This document shows positions 53,000-61,712 of a stretch of 64,000 bases of DNA, piece by piece. The stretch covers positions 372,001 to 436,000 of the forward strand of contig NZ_SJDV01000001.1 of NCBI RefSeq assembly GCF_004332155.1, written 5' to 3'. The position numbers and the translations under genes are program-made. This DNA is from Gramella sp. KN1008 (GTDB lineage Bacteria; Bacteroidota; Bacteroidia; Flavobacteriales; Flavobacteriaceae). Within the stretch, counting starts at the first letter, position 1; every line of letters starts with the position of its first letter. The notes beneath the pieces are model-generated. The model saw nothing but the letters and a program-made list of their open reading frames with translations, was not told the DNA's origin and did no database searches.

Positions 53000-54753
53000 G
53001 TGGCAGCCAGGTTGCTTTCTGTCATTTCTATACCATCTTCAATAAGATGAGCCACTTCAGGTCTGGATTTCTTTAATTCTTCCAGGTAAGACTTTACTTC
53101 CCGGGCCAGTTTCTGGTCATCTTCCATCGCCAGTTCATAAATCTCTACAGATAATAACCAGTCTTTAGGATGATGTTTTTTAACGATGTCAAAAGCGGCC
53201 TGAAGTGAGAATTTGGTGTTCTCTCCATTTCTAATATTTCTAACCGATTCATAAAGTGATTCCAGTTCTTCCCTTTCAGGTGTTTTCTTGCTCTTTATAG
53301 TGGTGGTAGAAGGCGTATGTGTGATAAGGTCAAACGAATCGTGGTCTGCAGGACCCGCGAAGGCAGAGATAATGTCTTTACCTACGGCCATGTCATACCT
53401 GCCCCAATCCGGTTTGAACAGAGTTTCATCATTATAGGTTACTGTACAGTTCTTAAAGCTTATAAGAATGATTTTTCCCTGAAGGTTTCTGGTGCCGGTG
53501 ATTATTTCACCTTCTACTTTCACTCCTCCTTCAAATTCCAGGGCTACATTCTCACCCTCATAGATGGCGTAAGCGCGAAGATCGCGCGGGCTCATGTCTT
53601 CAATGGCAAGGTTGATACCTTTCAGTTTCCCAATTGGAGAGCCAAAACCTTCGGGATGGGTGGAAACTCCATGTCCCACCAGTTCCTTTTCCCTGTATGC
53701 AAGAGCTGTCTTTCCTTTTGTTTGTATATAGACAGGTTTTCCTTCGTGGTCTATTACATTCTCAAAATTACCTGAGATCTGGATCCCGGTACTTAATTCA
53801 ATGCTTCCTATATTTTTAGAATCGATGAGTTTTTGAACACCTTCAAGTCCGCCTTTTCTTAGTGCCATTTTATTCGCGAACTCTTCGAGTACCAGGCTCA
53901 GGTGAGCGAAATCCGGCGTGACGAAAAGTTGTGGCTGAGGCTTCGTAATATCAAATTCCTGTTTTGCAGCTTCAATGGTATATGGGAATTTTTTAACTGC
54001 ATCTGTAAGGCATGACTTGCTTTCCCCAATAGAGGAGAGGAGTCCTGCACCGTAGATTTTAGGCTGTTCCAGTGTTCCTATAAGTCCGTACTCCACGGTC
54101 CACCAGTGAAGATTTCTTATCTGCGCCATTTCGCTGGGCTTCACATCGGCATTCTGAAGTTCATCTACCTTTTTCTCAACTTCTTCAATTTTTTCTTTCG
54201 GCGTGTCTTCGGCTTCTTTAAGGATAGAAAGTTCTCGAATCGCTTCATAGACTTCATAATCATGAGAACTTGAAATAGCCTTACAGCCAATTTCGCCAAA
54301 ACGTCTCAGGTATTCGGCGTACTCGGGATTGGCGATAATTGGAGCGTGACCTGCTCCTTCGTGGATGATATCCGGCGCGGGAGTGTATTCGATATGTTCA
54401 AGCTGACGAATATCGCTGGCTATTACAAGTACGTTGTAAGCCTGGAATTCCATAAAAGCGGCCGGAGGTATAAATCCGTCCACCGCTACCGCGGCCCAGC
54501 CTATCTCTTTCAGGATACGGTTCATCCCATACATGTTAGGGATACTGTCTATCGAAATTCCCGTTTGTTTGAGGCCTTCCAGATAGGATTCATGGGCCAC
54601 CTTGCTCAGGTAATCCACATTCTTACGCATCACATATCTCCATACCGCCTGATTTATAGGAGTGTAATCCTCATAATTCTGTGGTTTGATATATTGTGTA
54701 AGATGGGCTGGAAGCCTGTCCAGGATTTCATTCGATTGAATATTATCTAACAT
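52996..54753 (-). CDS. Aromatic amino acid hydroxylase (phenylalanine 4-monooxygenase-like), long form
   Basis: 585 residues. The pterin-dependent hydroxylase domain covers about 1-330. Iron ligands fit H131 and H136 in PDIIHEGAGHAPII and E221 in WWTVEYGLIG. The H-to-E spacing is 85, against about 40 in classical enzymes; the extra 45 residues include a charged coiled-coil-like stretch (about 178-208). A further 250 residues (about 335-585) form an unrelated beta-rich part (ITGTRNLQGKIILISFKNCTVTYND) and a helical end. Typical bacterial PheH is near 280-300 residues. It likely makes tyrosine from phenylalanine; the extension's role is unknown. Confidence 0.88.
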   Translation of the reverse strand: MLDNIQSNEILDRLPAHLTQYIKPQNYEDYTPINQAVWRYVMRKNVDYLSKVAHESYLEGLKQTGISIDSIPNMYGMNRILKEIGWAAVAVDGFIPPAAFMEFQAYNVLVIASDIRQLEHIEYTPAPDIIHEGAGHAPIIANPEYAEYLRRFGEIGCKAISSSHDYEVYEAIRELSILKEAEDTPKEKIEEVEKKVDELQNADVKPSEMAQIRNLHWWTVEYGLIGTLEQPKIYGAGLLSSIGESKSCLTDAVKKFPYTIEAAKQEFDITKPQPQLFVTPDFAHLSLVLEEFANKMALRKGGLEGVQKLIDSKNIGSIELSTGIQISGNFENVIDHEGKPVYIQTKGKTALAYREKELVGHGVSTHPEGFGSPIGKLKGINLAIEDMSPRDLRAYAIYEGENVALEFEGGVKVEGEIITGTRNLQGKIILISFKNCTVTYNDETLFKPDWGRYDMAVGKDIISAFAGPADHDSFDLITHTPSTTTIKSKKTPEREELESLYESVRNIRNGENTKFSLQAAFDIVKKHHPKDWLLSVEIYELAMEDDQKLAREVKSYLEELKKSRPEVAHLIEDGIEMTESNLAAT

Positions 54754-54833
54754 GATTCAGGTTTACTAAAACGTTTGCGTTAAAAGTACAAAATTTGATA
54801 GAAAAGCGAATAAGATACTTAACCCTGGGGTAT

Positions 54834-54860
54834 AAAAAAGCCCCTTTAAAAGGGGCTGCT
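54834..54860 (-). terminator. Terminator after the DUF4136 lipoprotein gene
   Basis: Stem AGCCCC/GGGGCT extended by A-T pairs (54839-54857); on the minus strand it is followed by a T-run (AAAAAA at 54834-54839 of the plus strand). Confidence 0.75.
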
Positions 54861-54870
54861 TTTTTAAACT

Positions 54871-55413
54871 TTATTTTTCCATCCCGGGAGGATATTTCTC
54901 CATTATTTTGGCCACGATCTCATTGATGCGTTCCTGTTTCTTGTTCACCTCACGGGCAAGGGCTGCAGTTCCCATTCCCTGCCATACCAGTTCCTTGTCT
55001 TCAGAATCGATAAGGTCTATATACAAGGTCCCTTCGCTGGTTCTGTTAACCGTATTGAAGCCGCTTCCCCAGTACCATGGGTGCCATCCCCAGCCGTATC
55101 CCCAGTAAGGGTAGTTGTGCTGGTAGATGTTGATGTTCTCATTGGTCTTAGTAAATATGCTTACCAGCAAATCAGGATTTTCAGACTTGGTAAAACCTTT
55201 CTTTTGCATTTCGGTCTCTATAGCTCTTAATATCCGCTTCTTATCAAGGTCTGATATTTCGGCTTTATCTATTCCTGGTTTGAAAAAAGCATATGTTCCA
55301 TATTCACTGAAATTAGCTTCGCGATCATAATCCGATGCGACCCTCACGCTTTCACAGGAGGTAAACAGGACTGCAAATAGTAGCAGAACAGGTGTAAATT
55401 TTAGAAATTTCAT
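54871..55413 (-). CDS. DUF4136 lipoprotein
   Basis: 180 residues from ATG 55413, where a lipoprotein signal starts (MKFLKFTPVLLLFAVLFTSCES, lipobox FTSC). DUF4136 pattern: VRVASDYDREANFSEYGTYAF, GFTKSENPDLLVSIFTK and LYIDLIDSEDKELVWQGMGTAAL, with a Trp/Tyr/Gly-rich YWGYGWGWHPWYWGSG stretch (about 113-128). An outer-membrane lipoprotein of unknown role. It may be cotranscribed with hutU, 27 bases upstream. Confidence 0.88.
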   Translation of the reverse strand: MKFLKFTPVLLLFAVLFTSCESVRVASDYDREANFSEYGTYAFFKPGIDKAEISDLDKKRILRAIETEMQKKGFTKSENPDLLVSIFTKTNENINIYQHNYPYWGYGWGWHPWYWGSGFNTVNRTSEGTLYIDLIDSEDKELVWQGMGTAALAREVNKKQERINEIVAKIMEKYPPGMEK

Positions 55414-55440
55414 AGATTCGATTTTAAATTTGTACAAACT

Positions 55441-57429
55441 TTAATCGAAAAGCGTCGGATCAACCATGTTGGGAATAGTAAGTTTAAGTTGCGGATTCAT
55501 CTCCATTGCGCGTTTGGCGGTGAAAACTGCTTCTTTATTCCTTGCCCAGGATCTGCGGGCAATTCCATTGTTTACATCCCAGAATAACATGGATTTCAAA
55601 CGATCTTCAGATGCTTTATCACCTTCAAGAATCATGCCGAAGCCTCCATTGATCACCTCGCCCCAGCCAACGCCACCGCCATTATGAATGCTCACCCAGG
55701 TTGCTCCTCTAAAGCTGTCTCCAATCACATTCTGTATAGCCATATCGGCTGTAAAGCGTGAACCATCATAGATATTGGAAGTTTCCCTGTATGGGGAGTC
55801 TGTTCCGGAAACATCATGGTGATCGCGCCCTAATACCACTGGGCCAATCTCACCACGGCCAATAGCATCGTTAAAGGCTTTAGCGATTTCTATCCTCCCC
55901 TCGGCGTCAGCATAAAGGATTCTCGCCTTCGAGCCAACTACAAGTCTGTTCTCCTGTGCTCCTTTGATCCACTGAATATTATCCTGCATCTGCTGCTGAA
56001 TTTCAGTTGGAGAGTTCTCTTTTAATTTATGAAGAACCCTTGTCGCGATCTCATCGGTCTTTTGAAGGTCTTCATCTTTTCCCGAAGCGCAAACCCATCT
56101 GAAAGGACCAAAACCATAATCAAAGCACATCGGGCCCATAATATCCTGAACGTAACTTGGATATTTAAAACCTTTTCCGTCTTCACTCAATATATCTGCA
56201 CCTGCCCTGGAAGCCTCCAGCAAAAAGGCATTTCCGTAGTCAAAGAAATAAGTGCCTTTTGCAGTATGTTTATTGATAGCTGCCGCCTGTCTTCTTAAAC
56301 TTTCCTGAACTTTCTCTTTAAACAGATCAGGCCTCGAGGCCATCATTTCGTTGGCTTCTTCAAAGCTTAAATCAACCGGGTAGTAACCACCGGCCCATGG
56401 ATTATGAAGAGAGGTCTGGTCACTTCCCAGGTCTATATAAATATCATATTCGGCAAAGTATTCCCATACTTCCACAACATTCCCCTGGAAGGCGATGGAG
56501 ACCACCTCTTTATTTAGCTTGGCTTTTTTAACTCTTTCGGCAAGTTTTTCAACATCCTCAATAACTTCGTCTACCCACCCCTGTTTGTGGCGGGTTTGAG
56601 TGGCTTTCGGGTTTACTTCAGCACAAACGGTGATGCAACCCGCGATATTCCCTGCTTTAGGTTGGGCTCCGCTCATTCCTCCAAGTCCTGAAGTGACAAA
56701 TAGTTTTCCGCTAAGGTCTTCACCCTGTTTAGCGATCTTTCTACCTGCATTGAGAACAGTGATGGTGGTTCCATGAACAATTCCCTGCGGGCCAATATAC
56801 ATATAGCTTCCGGCAGTCATTTGACCATATTGGGTAACTCCAAGTGCGTTGAATTTTTCCCAGTCATCAGGTTTGGAATAATTCGGGATCATCATACCGT
56901 TAGTAACAACCACTCGCGGAGCATTTGGATGTGAAGGGAAAAGTCCCATGGGATGACCCGAATACATTACCAGGGTCTGATTATCGTCCATCTCGGCCAG
57001 GTATTTCATGGTAAGTCTGTACTGGGCCCAGTTCTGAAATACAGCCCCGTTTCCACCATAGGTGATCAGCTCTTCAGGATGCTGTGCGACTTCAGGATCC
57101 AGGTTGTTCTGGATCATCAGCATGATGCCTTTTGCCTGTACACTTTTACCAGGGTACTCATCTATAGGCCTGGCGTAAAATTCATAGTCCGGTTTAAACC
57201 GGTACATATAGATACGCCCGTATTTTTCCAGCTCTTCTCTGAATTCAGGAAGCAGCGTTTTATGATGTTTTTTATCAAAATATCTCAATGCATTTTCAAG
57301 TGCCAGTTTTTTCTCATCCTCATCGAGGATTTCCTTGCGCTTGGGAGCATGATTTAAAGATTCGTCATAAGCCTTTGGTTCCGGCAATCTATCAGGAATT
57401 CCTTCCAGTATCTGATCCTTAAAGTTCAT
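55441..57429 (-). CDS. hutU: Urocanate hydratase
   Basis: 662 residues. HutU converts urocanate to imidazolonepropionate, the second step of histidine breakdown, with NAD+ as an electrophile. Seen: QNWAQYRLTMKYLAEMDDNQTLVMYSGHPMGLFPSHPNAPRVVVTNG, the NAD-binding GLGGMSGAQPKAGNIAG, DQTSLHNPWAGGYYPV and MGPMCFDYGFGPFRWVCASGKDEDL, and VSIHNGGGVGWGEVINGGFGMIL. About 100 residues longer than the E. coli-type enzyme, as in the Bacteroidetes form. No other hut genes are in the window. Confidence 0.96.
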   Translation of the reverse strand: MNFKDQILEGIPDRLPEPKAYDESLNHAPKRKEILDEDEKKLALENALRYFDKKHHKTLLPEFREELEKYGRIYMYRFKPDYEFYARPIDEYPGKSVQAKGIMLMIQNNLDPEVAQHPEELITYGGNGAVFQNWAQYRLTMKYLAEMDDNQTLVMYSGHPMGLFPSHPNAPRVVVTNGMMIPNYSKPDDWEKFNALGVTQYGQMTAGSYMYIGPQGIVHGTTITVLNAGRKIAKQGEDLSGKLFVTSGLGGMSGAQPKAGNIAGCITVCAEVNPKATQTRHKQGWVDEVIEDVEKLAERVKKAKLNKEVVSIAFQGNVVEVWEYFAEYDIYIDLGSDQTSLHNPWAGGYYPVDLSFEEANEMMASRPDLFKEKVQESLRRQAAAINKHTAKGTYFFDYGNAFLLEASRAGADILSEDGKGFKYPSYVQDIMGPMCFDYGFGPFRWVCASGKDEDLQKTDEIATRVLHKLKENSPTEIQQQMQDNIQWIKGAQENRLVVGSKARILYADAEGRIEIAKAFNDAIGRGEIGPVVLGRDHHDVSGTDSPYRETSNIYDGSRFTADMAIQNVIGDSFRGATWVSIHNGGGVGWGEVINGGFGMILEGDKASEDRLKSMLFWDVNNGIARRSWARNKEAVFTAKRAMEMNPQLKLTIPNMVDPTLFD

Positions 57430-57432
57430 TGG

Positions 57433-57606
57433 TTATGTTTCTTGTCGGTTTGTTTTTTTATTGTATCCGTAAGGGCAGTGGCGGCAACCGCTTTCACAGC
57501 AATAACCTCTTTTTAAATGATATTGTTCAGTAAAACAACGATAACCTTCAGGGGTGATGTAATAATCGCCCTCCTCTAACGGTATTCTTTTCTTCTGAAA
57601 ACTCAT
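57433..57606 (-). CDS. DUF5522 small cysteine-rich protein
   Basis: 57 residues from the ATG at 57606; a TTG at 57621 would add five residues. The pattern PEGYRCFTEQYHLKRGYCCESGCRHCPYGY, with five cysteines, matches DUF5522, a small domain likely to bind a metal or Fe-S cluster (inference). It lies three bases before hutU, so probably in one transcript; divergent from the HExxH protein. Confidence 0.85.
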   Translation of the reverse strand: MSFQKKRIPLEEGDYYITPEGYRCFTEQYHLKRGYCCESGCRHCPYGYNKKTNRQET

Positions 57607-57638
57607 GGGGCTAAAATACAATTTCTTATCTTGAATGC

Positions 57639-57965
57639 ATGATTTTAATCGTGAACAAAAGGCTGCTTTCGGGCAGATTCAAGGGGCTTAGTGTATGGCC
57701 CTTTGTTATCCTTGAGAGCAGGCAGCTTAAAAAGGATAAGTTCTTTTTGAATCACGAACGAATCCACCTAAGACAGCAGTTGGAATTGCTGGTTATCTTT
57801 TTCTATGTATGGTATGCCATTGAATTTTTTGTGAGATATCTTGACTGTCGTGATGGTATGCTGGCTTACCGGAACATTAGTTTTGAAAAAGAGGCCTATC
57901 GCCGCGAAAATGATCTCAATTATTTAAAATACCGCGCTGTTTGGGCTTTTAGAAAATATCTTTAG
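57639..57965 (+). CDS. Small membrane protein with an HExxH motif
   Basis: 108 residues. N-terminal short hydrophobic strand MILIVNKRLL, then NHERIHLRQQLELL (His39, Glu40, His43: HExxH), a membrane helix (about 49-66, VIFFYVWYAIEFFVRY) and ISFEKEAYRREND with Glu83 and Glu85, either a candidate third zinc ligand. The order HExxH, helix, Glu resembles membrane-embedded gluzincins, but at about one third of their size. It is a conserved type of small protein in flavobacteria, without a name I recognise. Metal binding or peptidase activity is inferred. Confidence 0.65.
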   Translation: MILIVNKRLLSGRFKGLSVWPFVILESRQLKKDKFFLNHERIHLRQQLELLVIFFYVWYAIEFFVRYLDCRDGMLAYRNISFEKEAYRRENDLNYLKYRAVWAFRKYL

Positions 57966-58039
57966 AATCCTGTGCTCTTATATACGTCCAGCTGAACTTG
58001 TTTAACTTCGTTGAATCTTCGATTTCAGCTTCTAATAAA

Positions 58040-58107
58040 CCCTGACCTCTCGACTAAAGCCTGTGCTGAGCGAAGCCGAAGTACTCGAGGTTACAGTTAA
58101 GGATAAC
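58040..58107 (+). repeat. Dispersed 68-bp repeat, copy A
   Basis: 63 of 68 bases match the reverse complement of copy B at 59895-59962; the 40-base core around CTGTGCTGAGCGAAGCCG is identical. Further left, AGCTGAA (57990-57996) and TTCAGCT (58024-58030) form an inverted repeat, so the element may span 57990-58107. It fills most of the gap before the ACC-deaminase-like gene. Confidence 0.85.
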
Positions 58108-58145
58108 GATTTTTATTTTCATTATTTATTCTGAATGAGTTGAAG

Positions 58146-58153
58146 TAGTTTTG
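58146..58153 (+). promoter_or_regulatory. -7 element directly before the ACC-deaminase-like gene
   Basis: TAGTTTTG matches TAnnTTTG and ends four bases before the ATG at 58158. No TTG at the right distance. If real, the mRNA would have almost no leader. Confidence 0.3.
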
Positions 58154-58157
58154 CAGC

Positions 58158-59087
58158 ATGCAGGACTTTTTTGATGATCATATTTCTGAAAATATCCCAA
58201 ATGAATTCGTTACAGAGTTCCCGGGTGGAATACAGCTTTGGATCAAAAGGGAGGACCTGTTGCATCCTGAAGTTTCCGGTAATAAATTCCGGAAACTGAA
58301 ATATAACCTAATTGCTGCCAGTGAACAAAAGCATAGTACTCTTTTGACTTTTGGAGGAGCCCATTCCAATCATATTGCAGCGGCAGCTGCTGCTGGTAAA
58401 ATGTTTGGATTTAAAACCATAGGAGTTATACGTGGAAACGAGCTAGAAGGAAACCAGGAAAAATGGAGTCCCACTCTAAAATATGCAAGTTCCTGCGGAA
58501 TGAAATTTCATTTTGTGAGCAGAGAGGAATACCGGCAAAAAGATTCAACCGGTTTTATCAATGCACTCAGGCACAGGTTTGGTGAATTTTATTTATTACC
58601 TGAGGGAGGGACAAACTATCTTGCGATCAAGGGCTGCGAAGAGATACTTACTGAAAGTGATAAGGAATTTGATTTTATATGTTCTTCTGTAGGCACCGGG
58701 GGCACTTTGGCCGGCCTGATCAATTCTTCGGAAGCCCATCAAAGAGTATTAGGTTTTTCATCCTTGAATTCTGATCATCTGCAAGATGAGGTTAAAGAAC
58801 TGGTGACTAAAAGCAATTGGGAAATTATACTAAACTATCATTTTGGGGGTTATGCTAAGGTAAGTGCCGGGCTTATTGAGTTTATGAATGAATTCCATAA
58901 AAAATATAAGATCAAACTGGATCCCGTCTACACAGGGAAATTAGTTTTTGGTATTTTTGAACTCGTGAAAAGAGGTTATTTTTCTGAAAATTCTAAAATC
59001 CTGGCTATTCACACGGGAGGTTTGCAGGGAATTGAAGGAATGAATAGTTTTCTGAAGAAGAAAGATCTGCCTCAAATAATTTATTGA
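58158..59087 (+). CDS. ACC deaminase / D-cysteine desulfhydrase family PLP enzyme
   Basis: 309 residues, a fold type II PLP enzyme. The PLP lysine is K43 in VSGNKFRKLKYN; GGAHSNHIAAAAAAG follows, then the phosphate-binding SVGTGGTLAGL (about 175) and HTGGLQG near the C-terminus. Family members either deaminate 1-aminocyclopropane-1-carboxylate or release sulfide from D-cysteine; D-cysteine desulfhydrase is more common in bacteria and is my choice, with modest certainty. The next gene begins one base after its stop. Confidence 0.88.
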   Translation: MQDFFDDHISENIPNEFVTEFPGGIQLWIKREDLLHPEVSGNKFRKLKYNLIAASEQKHSTLLTFGGAHSNHIAAAAAAGKMFGFKTIGVIRGNELEGNQEKWSPTLKYASSCGMKFHFVSREEYRQKDSTGFINALRHRFGEFYLLPEGGTNYLAIKGCEEILTESDKEFDFICSSVGTGGTLAGLINSSEAHQRVLGFSSLNSDHLQDEVKELVTKSNWEIILNYHFGGYAKVSAGLIEFMNEFHKKYKIKLDPVYTGKLVFGIFELVKRGYFSENSKILAIHTGGLQGIEGMNSFLKKKDLPQIIY

Positions 59088-59088
59088 T

Positions 59089-59892
59089 ATGAGATTCAGC
59101 CGAATTTTATCCTTATTATTAATCAGTATTTTTGTTGCTTCCTGCGGAAGCCGAAAAAAGGTTGTTACCACTAAAAAGGAAGAATCTCGCATCGAATCCA
59201 GGGAAGAACGGGTGGTAATCCCTTCTGAAGAGGAAAGAAGGGTAGAGCCAGCACGAAATGCCTATAATTATACGGTAGAAAGTTATATTGCGGAGTTCGC
59301 TCCTATTGCCCAGGAAGAAATGAAATTATATCGTATTCCCGCGAGTATTACCCTGGCTCAGGGGATCCTTGAATCTGGAGCGGGCCGGGGAGATCTTACC
59401 CGAAGAGCCAATAATCACTTCGGAATAAAATGTCATGACTGGGAAGGAGAACGTGTTTATCATGATGATGATCTTCGTGGAGAGTGTTTCAGAAAGTATA
59501 AAGAGGCTAAATATTCATACCGGGATCATTCGCTCTTTCTGGCCAACAGGGGAAGGTATGCCTCACTTTTTGATCTTGATCCTGATGATTACAGGGGATG
59601 GGCCAAAGGCTTAAGAACGGCCGGATATGCTACCGATCGCAGGTACCCCGATAAGCTCATAAGCCTGATAGAACGTTATGAATTGTATCGTTATGATGCG
59701 GAGATCCTTGGGAGATCTTCACCTGTTTATACCTCTGTGGAGAGGCAGAATTCAGATAGTTATGTTGTACAAAAAGGGGATACACTGTATTCTATAGCGA
59801 AGAGATATAATACCACGGTAGAAGAGTTGAAAAGAAATAATGACCTGGTGGGAAATACCATTTCCATCGGTCAGGTTTTAAATATAAAATAA
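59089..59892 (+). CDS. Glucosaminidase-LysM lipoprotein (peptidoglycan hydrolase)
   Basis: 267 residues. Lipoprotein signal with lipobox VASC (Cys 19). A glucosaminidase (FlgJ-like) domain spans about 55-200: IPASITLAQGILESGAGRGDLTRRANNHFGIKCHDW, with the catalytic Glu in ILESGAG, and SYRDHSLFLANRGRYASLF. A C-terminal LysM (about 222-266: YVVQKGDTLYSIAKRYNTTVEELKRNN) binds glycan. It would cut or remodel peptidoglycan from the outer membrane. It is coupled to the PLP enzyme with no obvious functional link. Confidence 0.93.
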   Translation: MRFSRILSLLLISIFVASCGSRKKVVTTKKEESRIESREERVVIPSEEERRVEPARNAYNYTVESYIAEFAPIAQEEMKLYRIPASITLAQGILESGAGRGDLTRRANNHFGIKCHDWEGERVYHDDDLRGECFRKYKEAKYSYRDHSLFLANRGRYASLFDLDPDDYRGWAKGLRTAGYATDRRYPDKLISLIERYELYRYDAEILGRSSPVYTSVERQNSDSYVVQKGDTLYSIAKRYNTTVEELKRNNDLVGNTISIGQVLNIK

Positions 59893-59894
59893 AT

Positions 59895-59998
59895 GTTATC
59901 CTGAGCTGTCACCTGGAGTACTTCGGCTTCGCTCAGCACAGGCTTTAGTCGAGAGGTTAGGGCTTTAAAATAAGACCCTGAACTAAATTCAGGATGAC
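59895..59998 (-). repeat. Dispersed repeat, copy B, with short terminal inverted repeats
   Basis: 59895-59962 is the 68-bp inverted counterpart of copy A. The whole unit begins GTTATCCTGA and ends TCAGGATGAC, near-perfect terminal inverted repeats (9 of 10), and contains a hairpin CCTGAA/TTCAGG at 59977-59993. No coding content. Looks like a REP- or MITE-like palindromic element. Confidence 0.7.
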
Positions 59999-60019
59999 GG
60001 AAAAAAGTAAAAGATATTT

Positions 60020-61309
60020 ATGATTTATAAAAGAAGCAGTCAGTTATTTTCAGAAGCGAAAAAAGTAATTCCCGGCGGAGTTAACTCGCCGGTAAGAGCC
60101 TTTAAAGCTGTTGGTGGTGAGCCAATTTTCATAGAAAGCGCTAAAGGAGCTTATTTATATGATGAAGACGGAAATAAACTGATAGACTATATCAATTCCT
60201 GGGGGCCGCTTATTCTTGGACATGCTCATAAACCGGTTATCGATGCGGTGATCGAAAAAGCGAAAAAAGGAACTTCCTTTGGAACACCCACGCAACTGGA
60301 AACTAAGATCGCCGAACTGGCGGTAAAGATGGTTCCTAATATCGATAAGATAAGAATGGTGAATTCCGGAACCGAAGCCTGTATGAGTGCGGTACGTCTT
60401 GCACGTGGTTTTACCGGAAAGGAAAAGATCATCAAATTTGCCGGTTGTTATCACGGGCACAGTGATTCGTTCCTGATCCAGGCAGGGAGTGGAGCAATTA
60501 CTTTTGGAACCCCTAACAGTCCGGGGGTTACACAGGGAACGGCGAAGGATACCTTGCTGGCCACATATAACGATCTTGAAAATGTAAAGGAATTAGTGGA
60601 AGCCAATAAAGATGAGATCGCCTGTATCATTCTTGAACCTGTGGCCGGGAATATGGGATGTATCCCTCCCGCGGAAGGTTTTCTCGAAGGACTAAGAAAG
60701 ATCTGTGATGAAACCGGAATTCTGCTAGTATTTGATGAGGTAATGACGGGCTTCAGGCTGGCCGCAGGGGGAGTTCAGGAAAGGATGGGAGTAAATGCTG
60801 ACATTGTATGTTTCGGGAAAGTGATAGGAGGTGGACTTCCGGTAGGTGCTTTTGCCGCAAGAAACGAGATCATGGATCACCTGGCTCCTGTTGGACCGGT
60901 TTACCAGGCAGGAACCCTTAGCGGAAATCCGCTGGCCATGGCCGCAGGTTTAGCCATGCTAACTGAACTTCATGAAAATCGTAACATTTTTGAAAGTATA
61001 GATAAGAAGACCGAATATCTTCATAAAGGAATGGATAAGGTTCTTAAGGAAGCCGGTGTCGATTTTACTATTAACCGTTTGGGTTCCATGATCTCAGTTC
61101 ATTTTGGAAGTGAGCCGGTAACGGATTTTGACTCATCTGCAAGGTCAGCCTCTACAGGTAAATTCAATAAATTCTTCCATGGGCTTCTGGAAGAGGGGAT
61201 CTATATAGCACCCAGCGCATTTGAGACCTGGTTTATCAGTGAGGCGCTTTCTTATGATGATCTTGATAAGACGATTGAAGCGGTGAGGAAAGTTGCAAAA
61301 ACACTTTAA
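60020..61309 (+). CDS. hemL: Glutamate-1-semialdehyde 2,1-aminomutase
   Basis: 429 residues. A PLP aminomutase in the C5 route to 5-aminolaevulinate, so haem is made from glutamate here. The PLP lysine is K267 in [15 protein letters not shown]; others are [33 protein letters not shown] and FDEVMTGFR. Full length. A terminator follows. Confidence 0.97.
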   Translation: MIYKRSSQLFSEAKKVIPGGVNSPVRAFKAVGGEPIFIESAKGAYLYDEDGNKLIDYINSWGPLILGHAHKPVIDAVIEKAKKGTSFGTPTQLETKIAELAVKMVPNIDKIRMVNSGTEACMSAVRLARGFTGKEKIIKFAGCYHGHSDSFLIQAGSGAITFGTPNSPGVTQGTAKDTLLATYNDLENVKELVEANKDEIACIILEPVAGNMGCIPPAEGFLEGLRKICDETGILLVFDEVMTGFRLAAGGVQERMGVNADIVCFGKVIGGGLPVGAFAARNEIMDHLAPVGPVYQAGTLSGNPLAMAAGLAMLTELHENRNIFESIDKKTEYLHKGMDKVLKEAGVDFTINRLGSMISVHFGSEPVTDFDSSARSASTGKFNKFFHGLLEEGIYIAPSAFETWFISEALSYDDLDKTIEAVRKVAKTL

Positions 61310-61332
61310 TCTTTATACATGAAAAGTATCTA

Positions 61333-61367
61333 AACCTCACAGGTTATATAACCTGTGAGGTTTTTTA
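61333..61367 (+). terminator. Rho-independent terminator after hemL
   Basis: A perfect 13-bp stem AACCTCACAGGTT/AACCTGTGAGGTT with loop ATAT, followed by six Ts. Confidence 0.9.
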
Positions 61368-61559
61368 TTTCTACATTTTAAGATAAACCGAGAGGTTGAA
61401 AGTAGATTTTCTTTAGACGGCAGCGAGAGAAATAAAATTTTATTTTTTTTAAGAAACAGTAGACCTCTTTAATAATTTAAATTTTGTAGGTAAAGTCTTT
61501 CGAGTTCCTATCTTTCAATGACTTAAATTTATTTTTTTTACTTTTTGTCGATTTTTTTG

Positions 61560-61591
61560 TTGGATAATAAGTTAAAAAAAACATAAATTCG
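61560..61591 (+). promoter_or_regulatory. Probable promoter of the terminal adhesin gene
   Basis: TTG at 61560-61562, a 21-base spacer and TAAATTCG at 61584-61591 (one mismatch to TAnnTTTG). The ATG is at 61713, so the leader would be over 110 bases. Confidence 0.35.
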
Positions 61592-61712
61592 CGCCTCCCT
61601 ACTCAATATATTAATCTTTAATTTTTAACAATGTTAATACCATAATTGTGGTATTGTTCAATACTTAACAATCGCCGAAAATTGCAACGAATATTAACCT
61701 AAATATGCCTTA

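Larger units (their letters stand above)
61310..61712. other. AT-rich 400-base intergenic region
   Basis: Markedly AT-rich. It holds the hemL terminator, then a long T/A-rich stretch, a weak promoter (61560-61591) and an inverted repeat AATACCA/TGGTATT at 61636-61655 in what would be a 115-base leader of the next gene. No coding frame or RNA gene recognised. Confidence 0.6.
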
